Source: Aristolochia californica
Lineage: Eukaryota > Streptophyta > Magnoliopsida > Piperales > Aristolochiaceae
DNA length: 64,000 bases
Direction: 5' to 3'
Assembly (NCBI GenBank): GCA_029961685.1
Contig: JARWKL010000008.1
Location: 9,426,501 to 9,490,500 of the forward strand
Part shown: in pieces, positions 1 through 10,979 of the stretch
Layout: each line of letters opens with the position of its first letter
Numbering within the stretch: position 1 is the stretch's first letter
Notes under the pieces: model-generated
The model's input: only the letters and a program-made list of their open reading frames with translations
Told to the model about the DNA's origin: nothing
Database searches by the model: none
Translations under genes and position numbers: made by a program

Positions 1-59
1 TATGGAGGGAAGAGAGGAAAGAAGGGTGACTCGATCCATGGCTCGGGAAGAACCTAACA
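1..59 (+). repeat. 3' end of the G1 5' LTR (chromovirus)
   Basis: The first 59 bases match the last ~55 bases of the LTR at 10980-11375 (shared gaagagaggaaagaagggtg and ggctcgggaagaacctaaca). They end in CA and are followed by a weak primer binding site, tcttggtattagacagg, at 60-76. The rest of this LTR lies outside the window. Confidence 0.85.
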
Positions 60-1150
60 TCTTGGTATTAGACAGGTCCACCCTTCGGGATTCCTCCTCC
101 CCTGAGGATTTGCGGCAATTAGTAGAGGACAATCATCAGAGGACAGACGTTCAGGCTCAATCCCTGGAAGAAGTGCGTCAGACCACATCTGACCTACGTG
201 AGGCAATCAAATCCATGGACGCAGCAATCCAAGCCATCCTCTGGCGACAAGACGACATTGGTCTTCGAGGGTCGCCGCCGGCAGCCTACTCTCCACCGGC
301 CGACCAGCATCACTACCAGCCACCACCACCTCCTCCACCACCAATGCGCCATAACAATCCCCATTAGGGGCCTGCTATACAGGGACCAAATACGGTTCCT
401 AGGTATTTCAAACTCGATTTTCCTACATATGATGGGTCTAAGGACCCCTTGATTTGGTTAACCAAGTGTGACCAATTCTTTTATCATCAAAAAACACCAA
501 CAGATGAAAAGGTTTATTTGGCCGCATACCACATGCTCGATGAAGCACTCCTATGGTACCACCAATTCCAAAATGACCAATTGGTTCAGGATTGGGCAAC
601 CTTTAGATAATCATGCATGATGAGGTTTGGTCCTCTAGCTAGTAGCAATCCATTGGGAGAATTAATCAATTATAAAAAGAATGGATCACCATAGGTGTAC
701 CAAAAGACCTTCTGGGAACGTTTGGCCCGCACTAGTGAAATTGTCAGTCACTCCCAATATGTTCACATCTTTACTGTTGGTTTGACAGAAGCTCTACGGT
801 TGGAAGTTGAATTACATGGTCCTAAAGATTTGGACCACGCTATGAATTTAGCTAGGTCAATTGAGCATAAACAACAAGTTCTGAAGGATTCACTAGTCAG
901 AAAATCAGTTTGGCCAAGAAAGCACACTGCCACTGCACCAGCACCATATTCTGGGCCTCCACTTTCTGGAGCTAGTGCAGCACCGCGACCAGAAACCTCT
1001 AACTCTATGCCAGCAACTCCTTACTTAAAAAAACTGAATAGACAGGAGATGGAACAGAGAAAGGCCAAGGGCCTTTGTTTTAACTGTGATGACCAATATG
1101 TCTAGGGTCACATCTGTAAAAGATTATTCAGTGTGTGTCTGTGGGAGGAT
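60..1150 (+). pseudogene. gag: Ty3/gypsy gag, broken (G1)
   Basis: This is the capsid/nucleocapsid part of a chromovirus. One frame can be followed throughout. It has a proline-rich stretch near 325-355, the gag core (VPRYFKLDFPTYDG, DPLIWL, MRFGPLASSNPLGEL, FTVGLTEALRLEVEL) and the start of the zinc knuckle (CFNCDDQY, then GHICKRLF after a stop). In-frame stops lie at about 365, 608, 692 and 1103. No ATG is visible just after the primer site, where the related copies have one. The gene is dead. It lies directly downstream of the 5' LTR end. Confidence 0.88.
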
Positions 1151-1189
1151 TGTGATGACATACTACCAGAGGAAGAGATTGTGGAGTCC

Positions 1190-1720
1190 AGAGAAATCAC
1201 TTCATGCCATGACTGGCCTACGCAGTTATAACACCATGCAAGTAAAAGCCCAGTTACATCATCTACAATTACTTGCTTTAGTTGACTCTGGCAGCACGCA
1301 TAATTTCATCAGTCAGCCAGTGGCCGAACAACTTGGGTTAGCTGCTTCTGTCTCCGTAGCCAATGGGGCTAAAATTACCAGTGTGGGCACATCTCCATCC
1401 ACCCATTTTGATATTAAGAGACATTCCTTTATTGCAGATTTCCTAGTGATTCCACTGCCAAGATTTGATTTGGTACTTGGAGTTAAATAGCTCCAACTGT
1501 TGGGGCCTATTTTATGGGATTTTCAGGCTATGACCATGACCTTCACAGAGGACCACCGTTAAATCACATTGCATGACACCCAGGCACCAGCGCCTTGCGC
1601 ACTTTAGACTGTTCAGGTCCATAGCACCAACAACTGTAAGTTATCTCAATTACTTACAGACTTTGAGGATATATTTCATGAACCACTGCTCTTCCACCTA
1701 TTCGGCACTGTGATCACCGC
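1190..1720 (+). pseudogene. Ty3/gypsy aspartic protease, broken (G1)
   Basis: Retropepsin region of the G1 polyprotein. The catalytic triad is readable as LALVDSGSTHNFIS near 1270-1310. The flap and C-terminal part follow (LPRFDLVLGVK, then LLGPILWDF after a stop at about 1488). It sits in a different frame from gag, so a frameshift separates the two. In related elements this domain cuts the Gag-Pol precursor. Here it cannot be made in one piece. Confidence 0.85.
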
Positions 1721-1739
1721 ATCCGATTGAAAACGGGCA

Positions 1740-2970
1740 CTGAACCTATAGTGGTGTGGCCTTATCATTACCCCCACTACAGAAGGATGAAATTAAAAGG
1801 CAGTGCCAAAATATGCTCGCCCAGGGAATTATTCAGCCAAGCAGGTCTCCTTTCTCCTCCCCAGTATTACTGGTCCGTAAGCATGATAAGTCGTGGAGGT
1901 TTTGTGTGGATTACAGGCAACTCAACTCTCACACCATTAATGACAAATTTCCCATCCCAGTGGTGGACGAGTTGTTAGATGAGTTACACAGTGCTACTAT
2001 ATTTACCAAGCTGGATTTGAAGTTTGGCTATCATCAAATTCGCAATCATCTATTAGATGTGGAGAAAACAGCGTTCTGCAAGCACCACTGTCATTTTGAG
2101 TTCCTCGTGATGCCATTTGGTCTCTCAAATGCGCCTTCCACATTCCAGGCCCTCATGAATGAGGTCTTTCCCTCTCTATTGAGGAAATATGTTTTGGTAT
2201 TTTTTATGATATTTTGGTGTATAGCAACAATTGGGAAGACCATCTTCAGCACCTTCACCAGGTATTTACTCTTCTCCGCTCTCATCAAATGGTTTTAAAT
2301 CAGTCCAAATGTTCTATGGGTACCTCAGAAGTGTCATACTTGGGCCACGTTATTTCAGTAGTAGAGGTGAAGGTTGACCAGAGTAAGATTCAGGTCGTAA
2401 CAGATTCGCCTCCTCCCACCTCCATTACAGCGTTAAGGGGATTTTTGGGCCTTGTTGGGTGTTACAGGAAATCTATCCGCAGCTATGGCTAGATTGTAGC
2501 ACCGCTCAACAACCTACTCAAGAAAAATGCCTTTACCTGGACCAAGAGAGCTGCTCATTCCTTTTAGCAGTTGAAAGAGGCATTATCATCCGCACCAGTT
2601 TTGCAGCTACCGGACTTTGATGAGTCCTTTGTGGTGGAATGTGATGCTTCAGAGAGTGGTATTGGTGCAGTGTTACACCAACAAGGACACCTGATTTCTA
2701 ATTTAACCACCTGCTTGGCCAACACCCCCACAAGTTAGCATCTTATGAGAGGGAACTGATCGGTTCAGCTAAAGCAATACAGCATTGGCAGCCTTATCTC
2801 TGGGGGTGCCCATTTCTAATTCACACTGATTATTGCAGCCTTAAGTATCTTCTTGAACAACGCCTCACTACCTCATCTCAACAGCACTGGTTAAGTAAAC
2901 TTATGGGGTTTGACTTTACCGTGGAGTATAAACCTGGGAGTTTGAATGTGGGGGCTGATGCTTTATCTCA
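1740..2970 (+). pseudogene. Ty3/gypsy reverse transcriptase and RNase H, broken (G1)
   Basis: Reverse transcriptase runs from about 1756 to 2500: [85 protein letters not shown]. At the FFDD active site (about 2200-2215) one base is missing: the frame reads VLVFFMIFW and then continues one frame over as [12 protein letters not shown]. RNase H follows ([18 protein letters not shown] at 2635-2690, later GFDFTVEYKPGSLN-like sequence near 2910-2945) with more stops. The polymerase is inactive by inspection. Confidence 0.9.
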
Positions 2971-3139
2971 CCGGGACATTCCAGAGCCGCAATTACATGC
3001 CATCAGTTAGCCCAGAGCTCTCTTGTTGGATTCTATTTAGGAGGAAACACAACAGTATCCAGAAATTATTGCCTTATATCATGACATTCAGTAGGAGAGA
3101 TCGGAGAAATATTGGACAGTTTAGGATCGTCTTGTCCTC

Positions 3140-3566
3140 TTCAAAAATAGGATTTTTCTACACCACACGTCACCATTTATTCACAACATTCTAGCCTCGT
3201 TCCATGACAGTACACATGAGGGCCGACTAAAAACATATTTCCAGATCAATCGGGATTTTTATTGGAGGGGTATGAAGCGCAGTATAGCTGATTATGTGGT
3301 GGCTTGTCAGATTTATCAAAGAAATAATGCTAAATCATTAAGTCTAGCCGGTTTGCTCCAACCACTTCAGCTGCCGTCACAAGTCTGGTAAGATATTTCC
3401 ATGGACTTCATAGATGGCCTTCCCTTGTCGTTCGGCAAATCCGTTATATTTGTAGTGTTTGATTGTTTCTGAAAGTATGGTCATTTCCTCCCTTTGGCGC
3501 ATCCTTACACTGCAACTCACGTAGCTCAACTCTTTATGAATAATATTATCCGGTTACATGGGATGT
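3140..3566 (+). pseudogene. Ty3/gypsy integrase, N-terminal part (G1), cut by G2
   Basis: Integrase zinc-binding and start of the core: FHDSTHEGRLKTYFQI and YWRGMKRSIADYVVACQ (HHCC region, 3200-3310), then DISMDFIDGLPLSF with the first catalytic aspartate, [14 protein letters not shown], and NNIIRLHGM where G2 begins at 3567. The second catalytic D, the E and most of the C-terminal part are absent. The element resumes only at 10630, close to the chromodomain. Confidence 0.88.
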
Positions 3567-4450
3567 TGTTGTGGACTCAATAGAACACTGAGTCACACAA
3601 CGAAGGAGGCAACAACAACTCACTCAATAGGATTTATTTCTTATATTATTTTGAGTAGGATTTATTTCTTATATTGTTTAAGTAGGAGTTATTTCTAATT
3701 ACTTTATATGTAAGGGCATTATGGGGAATTATTGTAACCCTAACCCTAAAACTCCATGACGTGACCTATTTAGGGGAAATGAATGAATGAAATAGGTAAG
3801 CTTTAAGATTTTAGAATAACCTACTCTAAACAGGTTGAGATCACCTCTTGATCACGAGTTTAGGGTTTACTCCAAAAATCCAACCTATCCTTCACCCTCC
3901 ATTACCATCCATCTTCACCCAAATTCATCCCTCATCATCCATACTAAGAAGAGGAGCTTCCTACCCCTTTTCCGAGCCCAAAAAGAGGGTCTTCCCTCAT
4001 AATCAGCGTCAACAACAAGTAGGGTTCAATTCCCTCTTGACGAACAGCAAAACAGGAAGATTTCTGGTTCTTTCACGAGAAGGATTAGAACAACTCTTCT
4101 TGCTTGGAATTCATCACGGAAATAGAGCAAGGACAGCCACGTGAGCCAAGGCTGCCCCCCTAAGCTAGGCCTTCAAGTCCTAGAACGAGCTTCATCAAAT
4201 CAGCGTTGAAACCCTAATTTATGTGAGGAAGAACAGGTATTCCTCCATTATCTCTCCACCTGAATTAATTCCATTCTAGCTATAACTTTAGCACAAGAAT
4301 GAGTTCATAAAAAGGGAGACTGATCACTGGTGGAAGATTACCCAAAGAAGGGATCTTTAACCCTCCTTACCGAGTCTAGCAACTCAGTACCAGTGCTGGA
4401 TTCAAAAATCCCATGCCGTGTTACTCGATCCATTACCCGGGACCGTAACA
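3567..4450 (+). repeat. G2 5' LTR
   Basis: About 884 bp. It starts with TG (tgttgtggactc) and ends in ...gaccgtaaca, directly before acttggtatcagagcagg. A cctatttagggg stretch near 3766 is the probable TATA region, as in the related LTRs. Confidence 0.87.
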
Positions 4451-4468
4451 ACTTGGTATCAGAGCAGG
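4451..4468 (+). other. Primer binding site (initiator tRNA-Met type)
   Basis: Directly after the LTR end comes acttggtatcagagcagg, with the tggtatcagagc core complementary to the 3' end of plant initiator methionine tRNA. The same core follows most LTRs in this window. Confidence 0.88.
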
Positions 4469-4473
4469 GTAAC

Positions 4474-5540
4474 ATGGGGGATAATATCAGCAATGAAGAA
4501 ATCCAAATCAAGATACAAAAGATAGAAGATAGCCTTGAAACAGCACAACCAGTGTTGGGGAAGGTTTGTGGTTTGGAAGATGAGATGAGTCGAGTCATCA
4601 GCATGCTACAGGAGTTGAGGACAGATAGACATCAGAGTCCAAAGGTGAGAGAGGTTGCTCAACCATATCACAGAAGAGGGGAACAGTGGCCTGGGCACAC
4701 TACTGTCCAAGGACCTCAGCATAGAGGCACAGTTCCAAGGTACACCAAGTTAGAGTTTCCATCTTTCAATGGTTTTGTTGATCCCTTAATTTGGTTGCAT
4801 AGATGTAAAGAAAAATTTGAACCAAGTGACTACTGAATGGGATAAGGTGCAACTAGCATCTTTCCATATGACAGATGAAGCCATGTTATGGGTTACTCAA
4901 GTAGAGAAAGAGAGACCGGGAATGACTTGGAGAGAATTTAACAATCTATGCACAGTTAGATTTGGGCCTCCTGCCAACAACAACCCCCTGGGAAAGTTAG
5001 TCCTATTGAGACAAACTGGTTCGGTGGAACAATATCAAAAAATGTTCCAGAAAAAGTTGGCTCGTGCTGGTGAGAGGGTATTGGTTGACCAGCAGGTTTC
5101 CTTATTCACAGTAGGTCTCAATGAGTATTTACGGCTAGAGGTAGAACTCCTTATGCCCACGGATTTAGCTCATGCCATGAATATGGCCCGAGCAATGGAA
5201 CAACGACAACAGTTGCAGCAATGTAAGCTTGGTTGGTCGGGTGAGAGGAACACTTCCTCCACCATCTCAGGCAGCATCTCTAGTAGCACCATCCAGACAC
5301 ACTCCGACTACGACTCGGGTAGCCAAACCCAGCGCTGGTAATTCTCTACTGAGCTTTTTAAAAAAATTGACGAGTGCAGAGATGGCAGAAAGGCAATTCA
5401 AAAATTTATGTTATAACTGCGATGAGCAATATCGGGTAGGACACCAATGTAAACGATTGTTTTGGCTCAAGGTGGAGGATCCAGAGGAGCCAGAGGATAT
5501 TATCAAGGAGGAACCACCAGAGATATCCTTGCATGCTATT
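4474..5540 (+). pseudogene. gag: Ty3/gypsy gag, frameshifted (G2)
   Basis: The start ATG is 6 bases after the primer site (MGDNISNEEIQ), the same spacing as in G5 and G7. Gag core motifs: GTVPRYTKLEFPSFNG, DPLIWLHRCKEKF, then after a frameshift near 4820 WREFNNLCTVRFGPP, NNNPLGKLVLLRQTGSVEQY and FTVGLNEYLRLEVELL. A second shift near 5240 leads into KKLTSAEMAERQ and the zinc knuckle CYNCDEQYRVGHQCKRLF (about 5410-5465). Two frameshifts make it non-functional. In the intact family gag is one ORF of roughly 450 codons. Confidence 0.88.
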
Positions 5541-5544
5541 ATTG

Positions 5545-5910
5545 GGCAGAAATCGCCTACTACAATGCAAGTCCGAGCTCATGTCATCCACCGAGAACTG
5601 GTGGGACTAGGTGACTCGGGGAGTACACACAATTTTCTGAGTTTGATAGTTGCACAGCATCTCCAGCTCTAGAGTAAGGCGAGAAGGTCAATGGCGAGAA
5701 GGTCCCTAGCTATGGGATTAGTAAGGCGATAACTTTTCCATCGGCTCTACTTCGTTTAATGCTGAATTTTTTGATATGGTATTAGGCATTAAATGGTTAC
5801 AAACATTGGGGCCCATTCTGTGGGACTTTTTGGCTTTAACCATGAGCTTTGAGTTGGCCGGAAGTCGGGTGCTCTTACAGGGCTATCAGGTGGACAAGGC
5901 CCACCGCATG
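5545..5910 (+). pseudogene. Ty3/gypsy aspartic protease, broken (G2)
   Basis: EISLHAIIGQK leads into the protease; the active site is readable as VGLGDSGSTHNFLS (5600-5645). A stop follows at about 5670. DMVLGIKWLQTLGPILWDF (5775-5840) completes the domain in another frame. It lies between the zinc knuckle and the reverse transcriptase, as usual. Confidence 0.86.
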
Positions 5911-6116
5911 CACACTTTGCAGACACAAGATCAGCTTAATAGTACAAGTGATGGTCTGGTTGAGGAGTTCTCTAGCCTCTTCCAGGAGCCTTCGGGTTTG
6001 CCTCCCCTGAGGCACTATGACCACAGGATCTATCTGAAATAATGATCTGAGGTAGTGGTCGTGCGACCATACCGTTACCCACACCTTCAAAAGGACGAGA
6101 TAGAGTGTCAGTGCCA

Positions 6117-7942
6117 TGTTATGGTCCTGGGGTCAAGTACTTATGCCTTCCGCTCCTAACAGGCTGGTCTTTTGGGTAGTATTGGCTAGGTGATTAACAT
6201 TTGGGTATCAAAGCGGGAACACATCAGAGCAGGGTTCCATGACGAAGACCAGCGAAAGTGACTTACAGACACTGGAGTTGCTGGAGTTGCTTTTGAGAGA
6301 TCATGCGAGCTTCAATAGAAGGATGGACAGAATGATAACTTTTTTTACGACCGGGAGAAACACCATTCCAGAACAAAGAGGAGAGGAACTCGATGTTGCC
6401 GCAAAAACGAAGGGACTCTGACTTCAAATCTCTGATTACGGCATATGTGTAGAAGAGGCAATAGAAGCTGTCTCGGACGAGCAGAAAGGCCAAGAGCCAA
6501 GAACTCCAGCGGCGACGACATCAAAATTTGGGGATTCCAAAATTCCAAAAACTGCGGCACTGGAAATTTTGAATCCGACGGCACTTGAAATCTCCAAGCA
6601 AGCGCAAAACTCCCAAAATGCCTCCAAGGGCTATGATTCGCCTCCAAGGGCTGCGATTCGCCACCAAAGTAACAGGCGACTCAGTCGCGTCCCTCGGGTC
6701 CGTCGGCGAATTTTTTGAGAGCCCTCTGTCTTAGAAAAATTCCAAGCAGCGATGCCTCAGCGGACTTCTCTTCGTCACTGGAGAAGCAGAAGATCCCATT
6801 GGCACCGTAGGCGGAATTTCCGCAAGGGGTCTCTGTTCCGGGGGCCCAACGGGCTGCGATTCACCACCAGAGTAGTAGGAGACTCCGTCAGATAAATGGT
6901 TGCCCTGTCCGGGGCTGTGAGGATGGAAGACGACCGTTGCCCACCTTCATCAGTGTCATGAGGGACGGAGCAGCTGTCGACAAGGTTTCCGCACTTACCG
7001 ACGGCCGCTATGTTCGGGATCGGCAAGAGGGTACGGCAAGTTTCCAATTTCAGCAGAAGACTCATCGGCGAAAATTTCGCCGAAGGAAGAAGATGGGTTT
7101 TGATTCAAATTTTCCTAAGTTAGGAAAATTTGATGAGCGCAAGAAACTGAGTCGCACACCGGACCGGGTTTCTTGAAATGAGTCAACCCAGGCCAACTCA
7201 GACCGGGCCACCAAAAAAAAAAAACTCCAATTTTTGGCATCCAGAGGGTGTTCATAGCTATCGCGGATGTTACTTTGGCACAGGTGGAGACGTCGGCATA
7301 CAGACCCTACTTCCGAGCTTGCGGACAAGCTCGTCTTCCACGGGGGGTGTAATGTTATGCACGCAATAACATTATTATTTTAGTTGTTTTCTTTAATTTA
7401 CTTACTTTATTTCAGTTTTAGGTCACAGGGGTATTTTAGGAATATTTTATTTAAAGGGGTATTTTTGTAATATTTTATTTATAGGGGTATTTTTAGAATA
7501 TTTATTGTAAACCCTAACAGGATGAACCTTATTTAAGGGGTAAGAGTAATGAGAAACACAAGTATTGAAGTATTAAGAATTAGGTTAAATCTAATGTAGA
7601 CAGGCTTAGAGTTCTCCATTTTTGTATTCGTTCTTCTTCCTCATTGTGTCAGATCTGTGACCATAATAACTGTGACCTAAAATATTTGTTATCAGAGCGA
7701 GTTCCCACGTCGCGAGTTCGAATCCCCTAGGGGAGTTCCTCGGCGCGGGTGTGGCGAGCCCCGAACGTGGTGGGCGTAAGGGATTATGGGATCTTGACCC
7801 ATCCCCCGTCGTTGAGGGTTAAGCCGTTGTGGACGTCGGCTCGCGAAGGTGGGGTGTGATGTTATGGTCCTGGGGTTAAGTACTTGTGTCTTCCGCTCCT
7901 AACAGGCCGATATTTTGGGTAGTATTGGCTAGGTGCTTAACA
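6117..7942 (+). mobile_element. Composite non-autonomous LTR element (D LTRs around a C unit), TSD tgcca
   Basis: Two nearly identical 83-bp terminal repeats (6117-6199 and 7860-7942) both read tgttatggtcctggg...ctaggtg.ttaaca. They are flanked by a perfect 5-bp duplication, tgcca, at 6112-6116 and 7943-7947. Inside, left to right: a primer site (about 6201-6218), internal sequence like that of the C element at 58271-60186, a C polypurine tract and C LTR (7353 to about 7687), a second primer site (ttatcagagcgag), D internal sequence, then the right D LTR. There is no gag or pol; the short ORFs here have no recognisable domain. Confidence 0.85.
7353..7687 (+). repeat. C-family LTR inside the composite element
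   Basis: It starts tgttatgcacgcaataacat, matching the reverse complement of the C LTRs at 58271-58643 and 59842-60186. It shares with them the repeated aggggtatttt blocks and a cttatttaaggggtaag TATA-type stretch. A polypurine tract, cggggggtgtaa, precedes it. The 3' boundary is diverged, and a primer-site-like ttatcagagcgag follows at about 7688. Confidence 0.8.
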
Positions 7943-9179
7943 TGCCATGAGATGTTGAAACAGGGTCTTATTCATCCCAGCCGCTCCCCGTTCTCTTCAT
8001 CTGTCTTACTTGTGAAGAAACATGATGGGACATGGAGGTTCTGCGTGGATTATTGGGAGTTGAATGTGCAGACAGTAAAAGACAAGTTTCTGATTCCGGT
8101 AGTGGATGAGCTCCTGGATGAGTTACATGGATCATGGTTATTCACTAAACTCGACCTCCGTTTGGGATACCATCAAGTCCAGATGCACCCCTCTGATATC
8201 GAGAAGACGGCATTCCGCACGCACCATGGCCACTTTGAGTTCGTCGTCATGTCGTTCAGATTATCTAATGCACCCTCCACTTTTCAAGCTTTGATGAACG
8301 AAGTATTTTGCCCCTATCTTCAAAAATTTGTTCTCGTATTTTTCGATGATATTTTGATATATAGCAAGTCGGTTGAGGAGCACTTGGCACACTTGAGGAT
8401 TGTTTTCAACTTCTTATGAGCACATCAGCTCTATTTGAAACATTCTAAGTATTCTTTTGTGGCTTCACATGTGGGGTATCTAGGACACATTATCTCACAT
8501 GAGGGGGTTACGGTGGATCCCGAGAAGATCCGAGCTATTCACGATGGCCGTAGCCACAGTCGTGTTCTGGATTACGGGGTTTTTTGGGTCTTGAGGGCTA
8601 CTACCGCAAATTTATTCAGAACTATGGGCCAATGGCAGCACCATTGACTAGTCTACTCAAGAAAAATTCCTTTATTTGGAATGAGGAGGCCACCACGTCA
8701 TTTGTGGCACTCAAAGCTGCCCTCGCATCTGTGCCAGTATTACAACTTCCCAACTTTGATGAATTGTTCATGGTAGAGTGAGACGTTTCGGACGTGGGCA
8801 TTGGGGCCGTTTTACAGCAGCTGGGCCATCCTATTGCGTATTTTAGCAAATAGTTGGTAGTTCGTCATCACAAGTTAGCAGCCTATGATCACGAATTGAT
8901 TGGGTTAGCCAAAGCGGTCCAACATTGGAGGCATTATCTATGGGGCCGGGCTTTTCTCATATGCACGGATCACTACAACCTTAAATTCCTACTAGAACAG
9001 CGTTTGACGACGTCCCCACAATAGCACTAGACCAGTAAGCTGCTGGGGTTTGACTTCTCGGTAGAGTATCGTGCGGGGAGATTAAATAAGGCGGTAGATG
9101 CCTTGTCACGGTGTTTTAAGGATCAGCAGTCGGTCTATTCGATCAGCCAGCCTAGATTTCTCATTTTGGACTTGGTGAG

Positions 9180-10290
9180 AGACGCACATGCCACTGACCT
9201 TGCACTGTAGGAACTACATCAGAAGATTTCGGAAGAGACAATGAATACGAAGTGGTCCATCCAGGATTCACTTATTATTACAAGCATCGGATTTTGAGTT
9301 GATTCCAGCTATTCTCTCTGCTTACCATGCCAGTACACACGAGGGGATACAGAAGACCTTGCATAGAATTCGAGCTAATTTTTACTAGCAAGCCATGAAA
9401 CCCTCTATTGCGACTTATGTGGGCGACTATCAGGTATGCCAGCGCAACAAAGCCGAGCACTTGACTCCTGCCGGTCTTCTCCAACCTCTGGTACGCAGGT
9501 TTGGGCCGATATTTCGATGGATTTTGTGGAAGGCCTACCTCTGTCCTCCGACAAATTTGTACTTTCCATGGTGGCTGATAGATTCTCCAAGTACGGACAT
9601 TTTATACCACTGGCTCATCTGTATACAGCAACATGGGTTGCTCAGACTTTCCTGGAGCAGATAGTCCGCTTACATGGCATTCCAGAATCCATTGTGAGTG
9701 ATAGAGATGCAGTTTTCACGAGCACCTTTTGCGCGGGAACTATTTTTCTTGAGTGGGACGAAATTGAAGTTCTCCTCCACCTATCATCCACAAACAGACA
9801 GGCAGACTGAGGTGGTGAACCGCACCATCGACATGTATCTATGGTGCTTGGTGGGGGTTTGTCCGCGGCAATGGGCTCAATGTCTTCCGTGGGCCGAATA
9901 CTGTTACAACACTTCGTTCCACTCTGCCTTGCAATCCACTCCTTTCTGGGTTATATATAGCCAGGATCCACCTCGCCTTCTCTCGTACAACCCAAGGTCC
10001 ACCCGCATGGACGCGATTGATCAGGCACTCATAGACCAAGATCTACTGCTATAGAATATCATAGAACAGCTACGATGCGCCCAAGCTCGGTTGAAGGATG
10101 TCTACGACAAAGGCCACCGTGAGGTCTCTTTTGAGGTTGGGGAGTATGTGTGGCTATGGCTCCAGCCCTATCGTCAACAATCTCTTGCAGACCTCCACGT
10201 CATAAGCTCTCTCCCAGATTTTTTGGGCCTTTTCCCATTCTTCGACGCGTGGGACCAGTCGCCTATCAGCTCAAATTATCGGACATAGCC
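9180..10290 (+). pseudogene. Ty3/gypsy integrase, frameshifted (G2)
   Basis: HHCC region: SAYHASTHEGIQKTLHRIRANFY and YQVCQRNKAEHL (9320-9455). The catalytic core carries all three acidic residues: ADISMDFVEGLPLSS, SIVSDRDAVFTS and TDRQTEVVNRTID. WAEYCYNTSFHSALQSTPF follows, then the C-terminal [21 protein letters not shown]. The text changes frame near 9520, 9745 and 10200. The length fits a full integrase, so apart from the frameshifts the domain is complete. Confidence 0.88.
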
Positions 10291-10565
10291 AAAATTCATG
10301 ATGTGTTTCATGTCTCTCTCTTGAAGCCGCATTCCGGGGCATAGCCTACATCCACTCCATTCCTACCACCGGTTGATAATGGCAAGGTTATTCTTAACCC
10401 AACTACGGTGTTATGCACGCGGCTAACCAATGACCATTGGGAGATTTTCATTCAGTGGATGGACACTGACCCCAACGCTGCAACATGGGAACATGTGGAC
10501 ATCTTCAAACAAGTCTACCCATCTTTTGAGCTTGAGGACAAGCTCTTTCTCCATGGGGAGGCAGA
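10291..10565 (+). pseudogene. Chromodomain at the C-terminus of G2 Pol
   Basis: After the linker [14 protein letters not shown] comes a chromodomain: WEIFIQWMDTDPNAATWEHVDIFKQVYP-type sequence (10438-10520), ending in the LEDKLFLHGEADVVD tail that runs to the 3' LTR. In plant chromoviruses this domain is thought to steer integration to chromatin. Stops near 10343 and frame changes upstream separate it from the integrase. Confidence 0.88.
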
Positions 10566-10629
10566 TGTTGTGGACTCAATAGCACACCGAGTCACACAAC
10601 AATGGACGCAACAACAACTCACTCAATAG
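10566..10629 (+). repeat. Truncated G2 3' LTR (64 bp)
   Basis: The sequence tgttgtggactcaatagcacaccgagtc...cactcaatagg matches the first 64 bases of the 884-bp 5' LTR, then breaks off into G1 integrase-tail sequence (aagtattatggtcccttt). Confidence 0.87.
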
Positions 10630-10979
10630 GAAGTATTATGGTCCCTTTTAGGTGATGGACCGCATTGGCATATTTGTCTACCGCTTGCAGCTTCCGCAAG
10701 AGGCAAGGATTCATAATGTGTTTCACGCCTTCCAACTGAAGGCCTTCCAGGGTGACTCTCCCTTGCTACACACACCTCTGCCCCCACTACATGAGGGACG
10801 TGTCCTTTCTACTCCAGCACAGGTGTTACAGGCTCGTCGCATTCAGGGTGATTGGGAGATACTAGTGCAATGGGCTGATGCTGACCCCAGTGACACTACA
10901 TGGGAGCCCTTAGCAGCTTTCAGAGTCCTCTACCCCTATTTCAAGCTTGAGGACATGCTTTTTCTCCAGGAAGGGGTGA
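10630..10979 (+). pseudogene. G1 integrase tail and chromodomain
   Basis: The KYYGPF motif (the integrase C-terminal end) is followed by DRIGIFVYRLQLPQEA and the IHNVFHAFQLK linker. The chromodomain follows (WEILVQWADADPSDTTWEPL, about 10855-10910), then the LEDMLFLQEG tail and a polypurine tract, ccaggaaggggtga, touching the LTR at 10980. It restores the reading of G1 on the far side of G2. About 200 integrase residues are missing between 3566 and 10630. Confidence 0.88.

Larger units (their letters stand above)
5960..9130 (+). pseudogene. Ty3/gypsy reverse transcriptase and RNase H of G2, split by a 1.8-kb insertion
   Basis: The domain begins at LVEEFSSLFQEPSGLPPLRH and runs through [17 protein letters not shown] to 6116. 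It resumes at 7943 with [31 protein letters not shown] sequence, [30 protein letters not shown] and an intact catalytic [12 protein letters not shown] (about 8330-8362). RNase H continues to about 9120, with the expected catalytic CDAS appearing as *DVSDVGIGAVLQQL near 8780-8825. Stops occur near 8417, 8779, 8850 and 9022. Apart from the insertion, this copy keeps the FFDD active site that G1 and G5 have lost. Confidence 0.88.
3567..10629 (+). mobile_element. G2: Ty3/gypsy chromovirus inserted in the G1 integrase, 3' LTR truncated
   Basis: The element starts with an LTR (tgttgtggactcaatag at 3567). The same start recurs at 10566, after the chromodomain, for 64 bases only. Gag, protease, reverse transcriptase, RNase H, integrase and chromodomain are all present in that order on the plus strand. 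G1 sequence lies on both sides (integrase to the left; KYYGPF-like integrase tail and chromodomain to the right). A composite non-autonomous element (6117-7942) splits the reverse transcriptase. Loss of most of the 3' LTR and of part of the G1 integrase points to one deletion across the right junction. Confidence 0.88.

Noticed and set aside
6937..7369. Short ORFs on both strands inside the composite element
   Set aside because: They fall in the shared non-coding internal region of the C family and differ between copies.
7688..7860. tRNA-like look of the GC-rich stretch with gagttcgaatcccc
   Set aside because: The gttcgaatcc word resembles a T-loop, but no acceptor or anticodon stem pairs around it, and the stretch is the D-family internal sequence, recurring at 40758-40878.
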